Shown here: piece after piece, positions 1-6,839 of the stretch | Position numbering within the stretch: the first letter of the stretch is position 1 | How the letters are laid out: each line of letters starts with the position of its first letter | Origin: Desulfobacterales bacterium | GTDB lineage: Bacteria; Desulfobacterota; Desulfobacteria; Desulfobacterales; UBA11574 | Direction of reading: 5' to 3' | Length of the DNA stretch: 11,499 nucleotides | Assembly (NCBI GenBank): GCA_012974475.1 | Contig: JAAXQD010000182.1 | Span: 1 to 11,499 of the forward strand | Position numbers and translations under genes: made by a program | The notes under the pieces: model-generated | Told to the model about the DNA's origin: nothing | Seen by the model: the letters and a program-made list of their open reading frames with translations, nothing else | The model's database searches: none

Positions 1-168
1 GTTCGAGTGATGTTTAACTACATCCATGCATACGTAAAAGATCGGGCATCTCCGCCTGTTGAGAACGGAAGAGCTCATATCTTCCAGGCACGGTTCCAAT
101 TAATTTGGTAGCGGCATTAAGTATAATGGAATAAATGTGGGGTCGGGGAGTTTTTATTGTAAAAAGAT

Positions 169-204
169 GAGACCTTTGAAAAATGTTCATCTTTGTTCAA
201 GTTC
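169..204 (+). repeat. Left terminal inverted repeat of the MITE-like element
   Basis: The outer 10 nt (GAGACCTTTG) are identical to the outer 10 nt of the right terminal repeat in inverse orientation. The inner 26 nt match less well. The repeat is preceded directly by AAGAT (164-168), the left copy of the target duplication. A further inverted repeat, AAAGATGA (163-170) with TCATCTTT (187-194), overlaps the junction. Confidence 0.75.
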
Positions 205-296
205 AAGAAAGGCGAAAATTTTAACCACAGGAATACATTGAGTATTTCGAGGATAAAGCTAAAGCTTCACTTCGTGCACAATTTGAGGCTGACGCA

Positions 297-332
297 GAAA
301 TTGGACAAAAAGGGGCGTTTTGCAAAGGTCTC
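297..332 (-). repeat. Right terminal inverted repeat of the MITE-like element
   Basis: On the minus strand this begins GAGACCTTTGCAAAACG and matches the left end over about 36 nt with mismatches. It is followed on the plus strand by AAGAT (333-337), the right copy of the target duplication. Confidence 0.75.
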
Positions 333-467
333 AAGATATATATCAGGTGAAGCTGTTACTTTCTTACCGATTTTGCCCAAAAAGTACAGCTCAGGACATG
401 GGATGGGTAGACTTTGTACCGGGTGACGGAAGCCAGGGCTTTCCCAAGAATACGGGTGGGCGCCGAG

Positions 468-1286
468 TTATTTGATACGGAAAAGGGCACTGCATTCATG
501 CTGCACGGCAACATCGAGTTGTACGTTGTTGCGGTTTAGGGCTTTACCGACTTCATCGACGGCTTTTTGGGGCGTATTGTTCGTTTCGCTAAGATGGGCC
601 AGAATGACATGCTTCAACCGGTCGTGTTGAATTTCATTGAGGAGTTGTTTCGATGCCGCGTTGGACAGATGACCGGTTCTGCTTTTTACTCGCTGTTTGA
701 CCGACCACGGATAGGGACCGTTGATGAGCATGTCTTCGTCATGGTTGGCTTCAAGGATCAATAGACCGCACCCTTTAAGATGTTCTTTGACCATAGCCGT
801 TACGATGCCAAGGTCGGTTGCAATTCCGATGGTTGTTCCGTTCTGATTTAGGGTAAACCCCACCGGATCTTCTGCATCGTGGGATATGGAAAAAGGATGT
901 ATTGCCAGATCATTGATCAGAAAAGTCGAACCACACGCAAAGTTTTTGACGTCATGGACCTTTCCGATCTGTGGAAAGGCGGCGCCTTGTGTTTTTGAGT
1001 TGATATATACCGGTAGATTAAAACGCCGCGAAAGAACACCGACACCCTGGATATGGTCCGTATGCTCATGGGATACGAGAATGGCATCGAGATCTTTCGG
1101 GGAAAGTCCTTTGGACTTTAACCGCCGTTCAATTTCGATTCCTGAAAGGCCTGCATCGATCAGTATGGAGGTGGAACCGCTGGAAACAAAAGTGGCGTTT
1201 CCCCTGCTTCCGCTGGCCAGTATGCATACGGCAAGGTTGTAATCAGGCGCTGCTTGAGAGGGTTCAGAGAATGGAAATTTTTTCAT
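468..1286 (-). CDS. MBL-fold metallo-hydrolase of the YycJ/WalJ type
   Basis: This is a 272-residue protein with the metallo-beta-lactamase fold. The N-terminal block is ILASGSRGN (22-30) followed by ILIDAGLS (41-48). The zinc motif HEHTDH lies at 73-78, and further metal-site candidates are H136/D137, D158 (ATDLG) and H231 (AHLSETN). The blocks NHDEDML (181-187), GPYPW (190-194) and GHLSN (205-209) are what I associate with YycJ/WalJ, a family linked to 5'-3' DNA exonuclease activity and DNA repair in Bacillus; that activity is family knowledge, not shown here. I chose the ATG at 1286, one base after the dut stop. A TTG start at 1349 would add 21 non-conserved residues inside dut. The start has only a weak Shine-Dalgarno, consistent with translational coupling to dut. 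It is the last gene of the operon within the window. Confidence 0.85.
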   Translation of the reverse strand: MKKFPFSEPSQAAPDYNLAVCILASGSRGNATFVSSGSTSILIDAGLSGIEIERRLKSKGLSPKDLDAILVSHEHTDHIQGVGVLSRRFNLPVYINSKTQGAAFPQIGKVHDVKNFACGSTFLINDLAIHPFSISHDAEDPVGFTLNQNGTTIGIATDLGIVTAMVKEHLKGCGLLILEANHDEDMLINGPYPWSVKQRVKSRTGHLSNAASKQLLNEIQHDRLKHVILAHLSETNNTPQKAVDEVGKALNRNNVQLDVAVQHECSALFRIK

Positions 1287-1287
1287 G

Positions 1288-1752
1288 TTAACGCCCGGTA
1301 TGCCCGAACCCGCCGGTATTTCTGTCGGTTTCATCGAGTTGTTCCACAACCTTTAATTTTGCCTGATAAACCCTTTTAACCACCATCTGGGCAATCCGGT
1401 CTCCCCGGTGAATCACATATTTTTTTTCTCCAAGATTTATCACTGCAATCTTTATCTCTCCGCGATAGTCGGCATCTATGGTTCCGGGGGAATTAATGAT
1501 CGATATTCCGTGATTTACCGCCAGTCCGCTCCTGGGACGGATCTGAATTTCAAACCCTTCTGGAATAGCGACGGCGAAACCGGTGGGTATCAAAGCAATC
1601 GCCCCTTTTTCCAGTATAAAATCCGTTTCTATTGCAGCACATATGTCCATCCCGGCGGCCCTGGGCGTCATGTAGCAGGGCAGGGGCATATCTGCATCCG
1701 AGTCAGGTCTTAAACGAAGAAATTTGATGGCGGGGGGCGGGGGCGTGTTCAT
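1288..1752 (-). CDS. dut: Deoxyuridine 5'-triphosphate nucleotidohydrolase (dUTPase)
   Basis: This homotrimeric-type dUTPase hydrolyses dUTP to dUMP and diphosphate, keeping uracil out of DNA and supplying dUMP for thymidylate synthesis. All five family motifs are visible in 154 residues: motif I AAGMD (32-36), motif II RPRSGLA (72-78), motif III GTIDADYRGE (90-99), motif IV RGDRIAQ (116-122) and the glycine-rich C-terminal motif V RNTGGFGHTGR (144-154), which closes over the active site. The length is normal for the bacterial enzyme. The ATG overlaps the TGA of the upstream M16 peptidase gene as ATGA, and the next gene starts one base after its stop, so it sits in a translationally coupled block. 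The N-terminus begins with a short run of four prolines (PPPP), a harmless-looking family extra. Confidence 0.95.
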   Translation of the reverse strand: MNTPPPPAIKFLRLRPDSDADMPLPCYMTPRAAGMDICAAIETDFILEKGAIALIPTGFAVAIPEGFEIQIRPRSGLAVNHGISIINSPGTIDADYRGEIKIAVINLGEKKYVIHRGDRIAQMVVKRVYQAKLKVVEQLDETDRNTGGFGHTGR

Positions 1753-3023
1753 AAATCAGAGGGTCCCAGCATATCATCGAATTCATCTTTATCGGTTACC
1801 GGTCCCAACAGGGTCAGTGCAAATCGATGGGCCGGGAAAAGAGTTTCAGCCAGATTGCAGATATCATCTTCGGTCACCGCTTCGATTTTATTAACAACCT
1901 CTTCCAGAGGGATATAACGTCCGTAGTGCGTCTCGTTCTGTGCCATTCGAACCATCTGATTGTCGTTACTTTCCGATGCAAGCATGAGGTTGCCCTTTGT
2001 GAATTCCTTTGCATAACGCAGCTCGTCCGGATCGATCCGCACTTTTTTAATCTTAAATATTTCTTTGAGGATCAGTTCAACGGATTTAAAAGCATTGTCA
2101 GGATGGACGCCTGCATAGACCCCGAACATACCGGTATCGACATAAGATGATATAAAAGAGTAGACAGCGTAAGCAAATCCTCTTTTCTCCCGGATTTCTT
2201 GGAACAGCCTGGAACTCATGTTGCCGCCCAGGATTGTGTTCAAAAGGGAATATTCATATTTTCTCGGATCGGTTATGGACATCCCTTTTGTTCCCAAACA
2301 GATATGAACCTGTTCCAGATCTTTGTAGTGAACATCGACCTGGCAGCGTCCGTCAGATGTCATTCGATCGGGGAAACCGTTGCCTGGACGAATCGATTCA
2401 AAAACCGGTCCGGCAATATCGACCAAGTGGTTGTGCTCCAGGTTTCCTGCAGCTGAAATGATAATACGTTCAGGCTGATAGAAGCGGCTGAAAAACCCTT
2501 TAAGGGCATCTGAATCAAAATTTCTTATGTTTTCACGATTGCCGAGAACCGAGCGGCCCAAAGAATTTTTACCCCAGAAATTAATTCCGGAAAGAAAGTG
2601 AATATAGTCATCCGGGCTGTCTTCCATCATTCCGATTTCCTGAAGAATAACCGCTCGCTCATTTTCGACCTCTTTTTCATTGAACACAGAGTTTAAAAAG
2701 ATATCTGAAAGGATGTCGACCATGATGTCCAGATGCGTGTCCATGACTTTTGCATGGTAGCAGGTATTTTCAGCACTGGTAAAAGCGTTGGTCTGACCTC
2801 CGATGGAATCAAACGCTTTGGCAATCTGATAGGCGGTTCTTCGTTGGGTCCCTTTAAAAATCATATGTTCGATAAAATGGGAAAGGCCGCTTTCTTCAGG
2901 CGATTCTTCACGGGCACCGACATTCACCCATACGCCCATGGATACCGAATGAAAATGCGGCATATTTTGGGATACAATTTTGATGCCGTTATTGAGGGTG
3001 GTTTTATGAATTTCACGACGCAT
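1749..3023 (-). CDS. M16 family (pitrilysin / processing-peptidase-like) zinc metallopeptidase
   Basis: This 424-residue protein has the single-chain size of bacterial M16B peptidases related to the mitochondrial processing peptidase beta subunit. The inverted zinc motif HFIEH is at 49-53, giving H49 and H53 as ligands and E52 as catalytic base. E129 in ILQEI lies 76 residues after H53, the expected spacing for the third zinc ligand. The second half carries the typical GGNMSSRLFQEIREKRG block followed by AYAVYSF, the substrate-binding R/Y region of the inactive C-terminal domain. No signal peptide is visible, so a cytoplasmic enzyme is likely; its natural substrate is unknown. The ATG is one base after the pnp stop, and the gene's own stop overlaps the dut start. 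Its place just downstream of pnp is common in several bacterial phyla, but the functional link is unclear. Confidence 0.93.
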   Translation of the reverse strand: MRREIHKTTLNNGIKIVSQNMPHFHSVSMGVWVNVGAREESPEESGLSHFIEHMIFKGTQRRTAYQIAKAFDSIGGQTNAFTSAENTCYHAKVMDTHLDIMVDILSDIFLNSVFNEKEVENERAVILQEIGMMEDSPDDYIHFLSGINFWGKNSLGRSVLGNRENIRNFDSDALKGFFSRFYQPERIIISAAGNLEHNHLVDIAGPVFESIRPGNGFPDRMTSDGRCQVDVHYKDLEQVHICLGTKGMSITDPRKYEYSLLNTILGGNMSSRLFQEIREKRGFAYAVYSFISSYVDTGMFGVYAGVHPDNAFKSVELILKEIFKIKKVRIDPDELRYAKEFTKGNLMLASESNDNQMVRMAQNETHYGRYIPLEEVVNKIEAVTEDDICNLAETLFPAHRFALTLLGPVTDKDEFDDMLGPSDL

Positions 3024-3024
3024 T

Positions 3025-5118
3025 TTATTTGGCCTGTTTTTCTTCTTCCAGAGCGGCTTTGTAGCTCAGGCGGATTTTTCCATCTCTGCTGATCTCGAGA
3101 ACCTTGACTTTAATTTGGTCTCCCTCCTTAACAATATCCGTCACCTTGTTTACGCGCTGCGCGGCAAGTTGTGAGATATGTACAAGACCGTCAACGTTGG
3201 GGAGTATCTGGACAAAGGCTCCAAAGTCCATGATTTTTACAACGGTGCCGTCGTAAATCTTCCCAATTTCAGGCTCAACTATAATTTCATTGATCATCTT
3301 TAAAGCGGCGTCTCCTTCTTCTTGGGATAAAGCGGCAATTTTGACCAGGCCCAAATCATCTATTTCAACTTTTGTATTGGTTTCAGTTTGAATGGCTCTA
3401 ATGATTTTACCACCCGGTCCGATGATTTCGCGAATCTTATCGGGATTAATCTTGATGGTAATTATTTTAGGCGCATACTGAGAAATTTCTTCACGAGGGA
3501 CATCAATGGCTTCTATCATTTTTTCAAGGATAAAAAGCCGGCCGACACGGGCCTGTTCAAGGGCTTTTTCCATGATATCTCTGGTGAGTTCAAGGATTTT
3601 GATATCCATCTGGAGCGCAGTTATGCCTTCGCTTGTGCCGGCAACTTTAAAATCCATATCACCCGAGTGATCTTCATCTCCAAGAATATCAGACAGGATA
3701 ACGATATCGTCTCCTTCCTTTACGAGTCCCATTGCAATGCCGGATACCGGCGCCTTGATGGGAACACCGCCGTCCATGAGCGCCATGATGCCCGAACATA
3801 CGGTACCCATGGACGAAGAACCGTTGGATTCCAAAACCTCCGAGACAAGGCGGATGGTATAATCGAAATCTTCCTTGTCCGGCAGAACTTTTTCTATGGC
3901 CCGAGTGGACAGTCCGCCATGACCGATATCTCTCCGGCTCGGTCCCCCAATGCGCCTCACTTCTCCAACCGAAAATGGCGGAAAATTGTAATGGAGCATA
4001 AAAGGCCTGAGTTCTTCTCCGATTAAGGTTTCCACCCGCTGCTCGTCCCGACCCGATCCAAGGGTCAGCACGCTGAGCACCTGGGTTTCTCCCCGCGTAA
4101 AGAGGGCACTGCCGTGGGGCCTGTTTAATATGCCGATTTCACAGTCAATGGGTCTTATTTCATCGAATTTTCTGTTATCGATACGGCGTCTTTCTTCAAG
4201 GACTATGTTCCTGCTAAATTTTTTCAGGAGGTCGTTTAATATGTCATTTACTTGGTCCCTCCGATCCGCGTACGCTTCTCCCAACTTTTCGAATATATCC
4301 GATTTGGCGGCGCGAAGCGCAGCAACGCGTTTAACTTTACCGGATGTCGTCAGGGCTTCATATATCCTCGAAGATCCTTTTTCCTCAACTATTTTGACAA
4401 GTTCTGAATCTTTTTCAGGCGGTGTAAAGGGCCGTTTCGGCACCCCGTGGGTTTCCTTGAGTTTCACCTGCATATCTATAATCGGCTGCATCGCTTGGTG
4501 GCCGAAAAAGATGGCTTCCAGCATGTCTGACTCATTCACAATATTACCACCGCCTTCTACCATAACGACACCGCTTTTTGACCCGGCAACGATGATGTTG
4601 ATGTCAGAATTTTCGTATTGGTCGACGGTGGGGTTGACGATCAGTTGACCGTCTATCCGACCGACACGTACACATGCAATCGGTCCTGCAAACGGAATGT
4701 CTGATATTTCAAGTGCGGCAGACGCGCCGATCATTGCCAGAATGTCGGGATCGTTTTCCTTGTCCATGGACAGTACCGTTGCAATAATTTGAGTTTCACT
4801 GCGATACGCTTTGGGGAAGAGCGGCCGGATGGGTCGGTCGATGAGACGGGCGGTCAGGGTCTCTTTTTCGCTGGGTCTGCCGATTTCACGCCTGAAATAA
4901 TTCCCGGGAATGCGGCCCGCCGCATAACCCTTTTCCTGATATTCGACGGTAAGGGGTAAAAAACTCATCGGGCGTTCTTCGTAAGAAGATACGGCAGCCA
5001 CAAGTACCATGGTGTCTCCATATCGAACCACAATCGAACCCGAAGCCTGTTTGGCAAGTTTGCCGGTCTCGATGCTCAGAGTTTTGCCTCCGATTTCTGC
5101 TTTAAATAAAGTTTCCAT
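3025..5118 (-). CDS. pnp: Polyribonucleotide nucleotidyltransferase (PNPase)
   Basis: PNPase is a trimeric 3'-5' phosphorolytic exoribonuclease that uses phosphate to release nucleoside diphosphates from RNA. The 697-residue protein has the full domain order: first RNase PH core (about 1-215, with the loop YFRREIGRPSEKE at 74-86), an all-alpha linker (about 240-310), the second, catalytic RNase PH core (about 315-545), a KH domain (about 552-612, GPGG loop at 567-570) and an S1 domain (about 618-687). Active-site aspartates are in GDEDHSGDMDF (480-490), D481 and D487 by analogy with the E. coli enzyme. The short EEEKQAK tail has no long RNase E-binding extension. The ATG at 5118 has a good Shine-Dalgarno (TAGGAGA, 5124-5130). 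It follows rpsO after an unusually long 315-nt spacer, the place where pnp is autoregulated in E. coli. Confidence 0.98.
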   Translation of the reverse strand: METLFKAEIGGKTLSIETGKLAKQASGSIVVRYGDTMVLVAAVSSYEERPMSFLPLTVEYQEKGYAAGRIPGNYFRREIGRPSEKETLTARLIDRPIRPLFPKAYRSETQIIATVLSMDKENDPDILAMIGASAALEISDIPFAGPIACVRVGRIDGQLIVNPTVDQYENSDINIIVAGSKSGVVMVEGGGNIVNESDMLEAIFFGHQAMQPIIDMQVKLKETHGVPKRPFTPPEKDSELVKIVEEKGSSRIYEALTTSGKVKRVAALRAAKSDIFEKLGEAYADRRDQVNDILNDLLKKFSRNIVLEERRRIDNRKFDEIRPIDCEIGILNRPHGSALFTRGETQVLSVLTLGSGRDEQRVETLIGEELRPFMLHYNFPPFSVGEVRRIGGPSRRDIGHGGLSTRAIEKVLPDKEDFDYTIRLVSEVLESNGSSSMGTVCSGIMALMDGGVPIKAPVSGIAMGLVKEGDDIVILSDILGDEDHSGDMDFKVAGTSEGITALQMDIKILELTRDIMEKALEQARVGRLFILEKMIEAIDVPREEISQYAPKIITIKINPDKIREIIGPGGKIIRAIQTETNTKVEIDDLGLVKIAALSQEEGDAALKMINEIIVEPEIGKIYDGTVVKIMDFGAFVQILPNVDGLVHISQLAAQRVNKVTDIVKEGDQIKVKVLEISRDGKIRLSYKAALEEEKQAK

Positions 5119-5433
5119 AAATGTCTCCTAAAAGCCAAACAGCTTCAAATCTATGACCGTACAGAAATCTGAGCCTTTTCTTTCCGCGGGAAAAGACTAC
5201 AAATTTTTAGCACGGATTTCTCATGAGTTCTACGTGTTCATTTCCAAGGCATCGTAAAATTCTTCACGAAAAATTTTCGTTCCTTCGATTGCCGATGGCA
5301 GGGTTAATTGAACTTGTGCCGTTATAAAGGTAAAGTTCTTTGATACTGTCTTGTGCTTGATTGAAAATACAGGAATATGCCAACCTGAAACATTTATCGA
5401 CTGCTGTTGAGATATTCCGGCATATAATATGAT
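5119..5433 (-). other. rpsO-pnp intergenic region with inverted repeats
   Basis: This 315-nt spacer is the longest inside the operon and has no gene I can support. Two overlapping inverted repeats sit just after rpsO: GGAATAT (plus strand 5372-5378) with ATATTCC (5412-5418), and ATATGCC (5375-5381) with GGCATAT (5419-5425). Because they share bases, only one can form at a time. A near-perfect palindrome ACGAAAA-A-TTTTCGT lies at 5266-5280. Closer to pnp, an A/T-rich imperfect stem surrounds CCGCGG near 5194-5199. No hairpin is followed by a clear U-tract, so I see no obvious intrinsic terminator. The rpsO frame stays open for 67 codons after its stop, to a TAG at 5230-5232, without a usable start in the first 60 codons. 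Confidence 0.5.
5124..5130 (-). promoter_or_regulatory. Ribosome binding site of pnp
   Basis: On the minus strand this reads TAGGAGA and lies 5 nt before the ATG at 5118, which fixes the pnp start. Confidence 0.75.
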
Positions 5434-5703
5434 TTATCTTCTTATCCCCAGGTTCTCGATGATGGTACGGTATCGTTTTACATCTTTATTTTTTACGTAG
5501 TTTAAGAGCCTGCGCCTTCTGCCGACGAGAATCAAGAGCCCCCTCCGGGAGTGATGATCTTTTTTGTGAACCTTTAAGTGCTCTGTAAGGTAAGAAATCC
5601 GATGCGTCAGCAGCCCGACCTGTACTTCGGGGGAGCCGGTATCATCTTCGTGCAGTTTGAACTGCTCAATCAAATCCTTTTTCTCTTTAGATGTCAAAAC
5701 CAA
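5434..5703 (-). CDS. rpsO: 30S ribosomal protein S15 (uS15)
   Basis: S15 is a primary 16S rRNA-binding protein of the central (platform) domain and also contacts the 50S subunit. The 89-residue length is exactly the usual one. Diagnostic stretches are DTGSPEVQ (21-28), the HLKVHKKDHHSRRGL segment (42-56) of the rRNA-binding helices and the basic run GRRRRLL (61-67), with the normal end ENLGIRR. The start is TTG, giving MVLTSKEKK as in relatives. It is supported by a near-consensus Shine-Dalgarno GAGGAGG at 5713-5719, 9 nt upstream, and no in-frame ATG fits the family N-terminus. A weak start codon behind a strong ribosome site may allow initiation to be tuned. S15 represses its own translation in several bacteria; whether it does so here cannot be seen. 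Confidence 0.97.
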   Translation of the reverse strand: MVLTSKEKKDLIEQFKLHEDDTGSPEVQVGLLTHRISYLTEHLKVHKKDHHSRRGLLILVGRRRRLLNYVKNKDVKRYRTIIENLGIRR

Positions 5704-5704
5704 T

Positions 5705-5758
5705 TTATTTTGCCTCCTCTTTTATGGTTATGGTTTTTTTAATGTTGTTTTCGCTCAT
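5705..5758 (-). CDS. Possible 17-codon small ORF linking truB and rpsO
   Basis: An ATG overlaps the truB stop as ATGA and opens a frame of 17 codons (MSENNIKKTITIKEEAK) that ends in TAA one base before the rpsO TTG. The same ATGA junction and 1-nt gap appear between real genes elsewhere in this operon. There is no convincing Shine-Dalgarno of its own, so translation would rely on reinitiation after truB. The peptide is lysine-rich and matches nothing I recognise. It could act as a coupling leader for rpsO. It could equally be chance, since the spacer is A-rich and short. Confidence 0.3.
   Translation of the reverse strand: MSENNIKKTITIKEEAK
5713..5719 (-). promoter_or_regulatory. Ribosome binding site deciding the TTG start of rpsO
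   Basis: Minus-strand GAGGAGG is 9 nt before the TTG at 5703. It lies within the possible 17-codon ORF (5705-5758), so ribosomes translating that ORF would run over it. Confidence 0.8.
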
Positions 5759-6669
5759 TGGGCGTTGAATACGCAGCAATACTTGTATCTATTCTTGTCT
5801 TTCGCATATTTCAGTACGGCAATAAGGTCATCGTTTGTATCGAGGATCTTGATAAAACTTTCCGGAATATCTATGGCTTCATGCCTTAAATCATTTTTTG
5901 TCAGGATGTTGCCGTGCATTATTTTTTTTTCTAAAACCGTGTCGGCAATATGTGCCGGCATGCCCCTCAGCGCGTTTGACATCCGTATTATCCGGTCGAA
6001 TGATTTCCCGGATACGGCCAGATCCTCGAGTTCTTGTAATGTTGCCGCCTCCGATAGAGTAAATCCGCTGCTTTCGATCCGCTTTAATTCTTTAAGGTGG
6101 CCCCCGCACCCAAGAAATGTGCCGATGTCTGCACCGAGTGTTCTAATGTATGTTCCAGCCGAGCAGGCGACTTCGAAACGTATGAGCGGCACCTTAATTT
6201 CAAGTATTTTAATGTATAGTATAGAAACACGTCTTGCCGGTTTCTGTACAGGCCTGTTGCTGCGGGCAAGCTTATAGAGCGGAATCCCTTTAAATTTTAG
6301 GGCCGAATAAACCGGTGGAAATTGCTCTATGGTTCCCTCAAACCGCTCAAATGCCGACCGTATTGCTTTTTCAGAAAAATTAATATCATCACACGTGGCC
6401 GTGATATTTCCGGTGGAATCCTGTGTATCTGTTTCAATGCCGAGGCGAAGAACAGCCTCGTATTTTTTTTTGCCGTGCAGAAAAAAACCGGAAAGCTTTG
6501 TGGCACGGTTGATACAACACACCAGAACACCGGTCGCAAAAGGGTCGAGTGTACCGGTGTGTCCTGCTTTTCTTGCGCCGAGCAACTTCTTGACACGGGC
6601 CACAACTTTAGCGGAGCTCATATCTGCAGGTTTATCAACAACAAAAACCCCGCTTAATTCTCGGTGCAT
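5755..6669 (-). CDS. truB: tRNA pseudouridine(55) synthase TruB
   Basis: TruB isomerises U55 to pseudouridine in the T-loop of most elongator tRNAs and also acts as a tRNA chaperone. In this 304-residue protein the catalytic aspartate is D42 in GHTGTLDPFATGVL (36-49). Other family blocks are the GVFVVDKPADMSS start (7-19), KKYEAVLRLGIETDTQD (68-84, with the conserved Y70), FPPVYSALKFKG (117-128) and AGTYIRTLGADIG (171-183). The C-terminal part, about 237-300, is a PUA-like RNA-binding region in the bacterial style. The start is ATG with GGAG at 6672-6675, only 2 nt away, which is unusually close. A terminator-like hairpin sits just upstream (6684-6710). The stop overlaps a possible small ORF leading to rpsO. 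Confidence 0.96.
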   Translation of the reverse strand: MHRELSGVFVVDKPADMSSAKVVARVKKLLGARKAGHTGTLDPFATGVLVCCINRATKLSGFFLHGKKKYEAVLRLGIETDTQDSTGNITATCDDINFSEKAIRSAFERFEGTIEQFPPVYSALKFKGIPLYKLARSNRPVQKPARRVSILYIKILEIKVPLIRFEVACSAGTYIRTLGADIGTFLGCGGHLKELKRIESSGFTLSEAATLQELEDLAVSGKSFDRIIRMSNALRGMPAHIADTVLEKKIMHGNILTKNDLRHEAIDIPESFIKILDTNDDLIAVLKYAKDKNRYKYCCVFNAQ

Positions 6670-6683
6670 ATCTCCAGCCCAAT

Positions 6684-6710
6684 CCCGTGAGAAAAACGGG
6701 CGAAAACCCG
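6684..6710 (-). promoter_or_regulatory. Terminator-like hairpin with a competing alternative stem before truB
   Basis: On the minus strand CGGG (6707-6710) can pair with CCCG (6697-6700) around a 6-nt loop, followed at once by UUUUU (6692-6696). This looks like a short intrinsic terminator. The same CCCG can instead pair with a second CGGG at 6684-6687, which would sequester the U-tract in the loop and sit just before the truB ribosome site. Two exclusive stems resemble an attenuator, but the stems are only 4 bp (5 with a G-U pair), so this may be weak or accidental. Confidence 0.3.
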
Positions 6711-6839
6711 CGTGCCTTTTAATTTAATGATATAAAAATTTCCTTTTTTTAAGCCCCGTTTTAAACGAAACGTCCTATAGCAACGGGAAGCGACGGTACA
6801 ATTAAAAAACCTTCCCAAATCGTTTGCTCGGGTTTTAAA

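Larger units (their letters stand above)
169..332. mobile_element. MITE-like non-autonomous insertion element (164 bp) with terminal inverted repeats and 5-bp target duplication
   Basis: The left end reads GAGACCTTTGAAAAATG (169-185). The right end, read on the minus strand, is GAGACCTTTGCAAAACG (316-332), so 15 of 17 positions match. The similarity continues inward to about 36 nt per end (169-204 against 297-332, roughly 28 of 36 matching by hand alignment). The element is flanked by a perfect direct repeat AAGAT, at 164-168 and 333-337, as expected for a 5-bp target-site duplication. There is no room for a transposase, so it would have to be mobilised in trans by a full-length element with matching ends. 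The interior holds small inverted repeats (AATAC/GTATT at 232-246 and AAGCT/AGCTT at 256-267), so its transcript could fold into one long branched hairpin. The parent IS family cannot be named from this sequence alone. Confidence 0.8.
1..467. other. Non-coding region downstream of the operon, containing a MITE-like insertion
   Basis: No recognisable gene lies in these 467 bases. The main content is the insertion element at 169-332. Left of it, a plus-strand frame is open from the window edge to a TAG at 109-111 (36 codons, including the stretch NYIHAYVKDRASPP). It resembles no family I recognise and could be the end of a gene outside the window or chance. To the right, 338-467 holds a small imperfect inverted repeat (GGAAGCC 428-434 with GGCTTTCC 437-444) shortly after the stop of the MBL gene, without a U-tract. 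A plus-strand frame running from about 193 to 426 crosses the right boundary of the insertion element and is best regarded as spurious. Confidence 0.6.

Noticed and set aside
122..127. TATAAT on the plus strand as a promoter -10 box
   Set aside because: No good -35 element at 16-18 nt upstream (TTAATT at best), and no gene follows on the plus strand.
193..426. Plus-strand 77-codon frame (MFKFKKGENF...) as a gene
   Set aside because: It starts inside the MITE-like element and ends outside it, has no family resemblance and no Shine-Dalgarno; a chance frame across an insertion boundary.
428..444. Inverted repeat after the MBL gene as the operon terminator
   Set aside because: Only a 7-bp stem with a bulge and a 2-nt loop, and no U-tract follows on the minus strand.
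468..1349. Longer MBL gene starting at TTG 1349
   Set aside because: The 21 extra residues lie in the dut gene and are not family-like; the ATG at 1286 directly after the dut stop fits the operon pattern.
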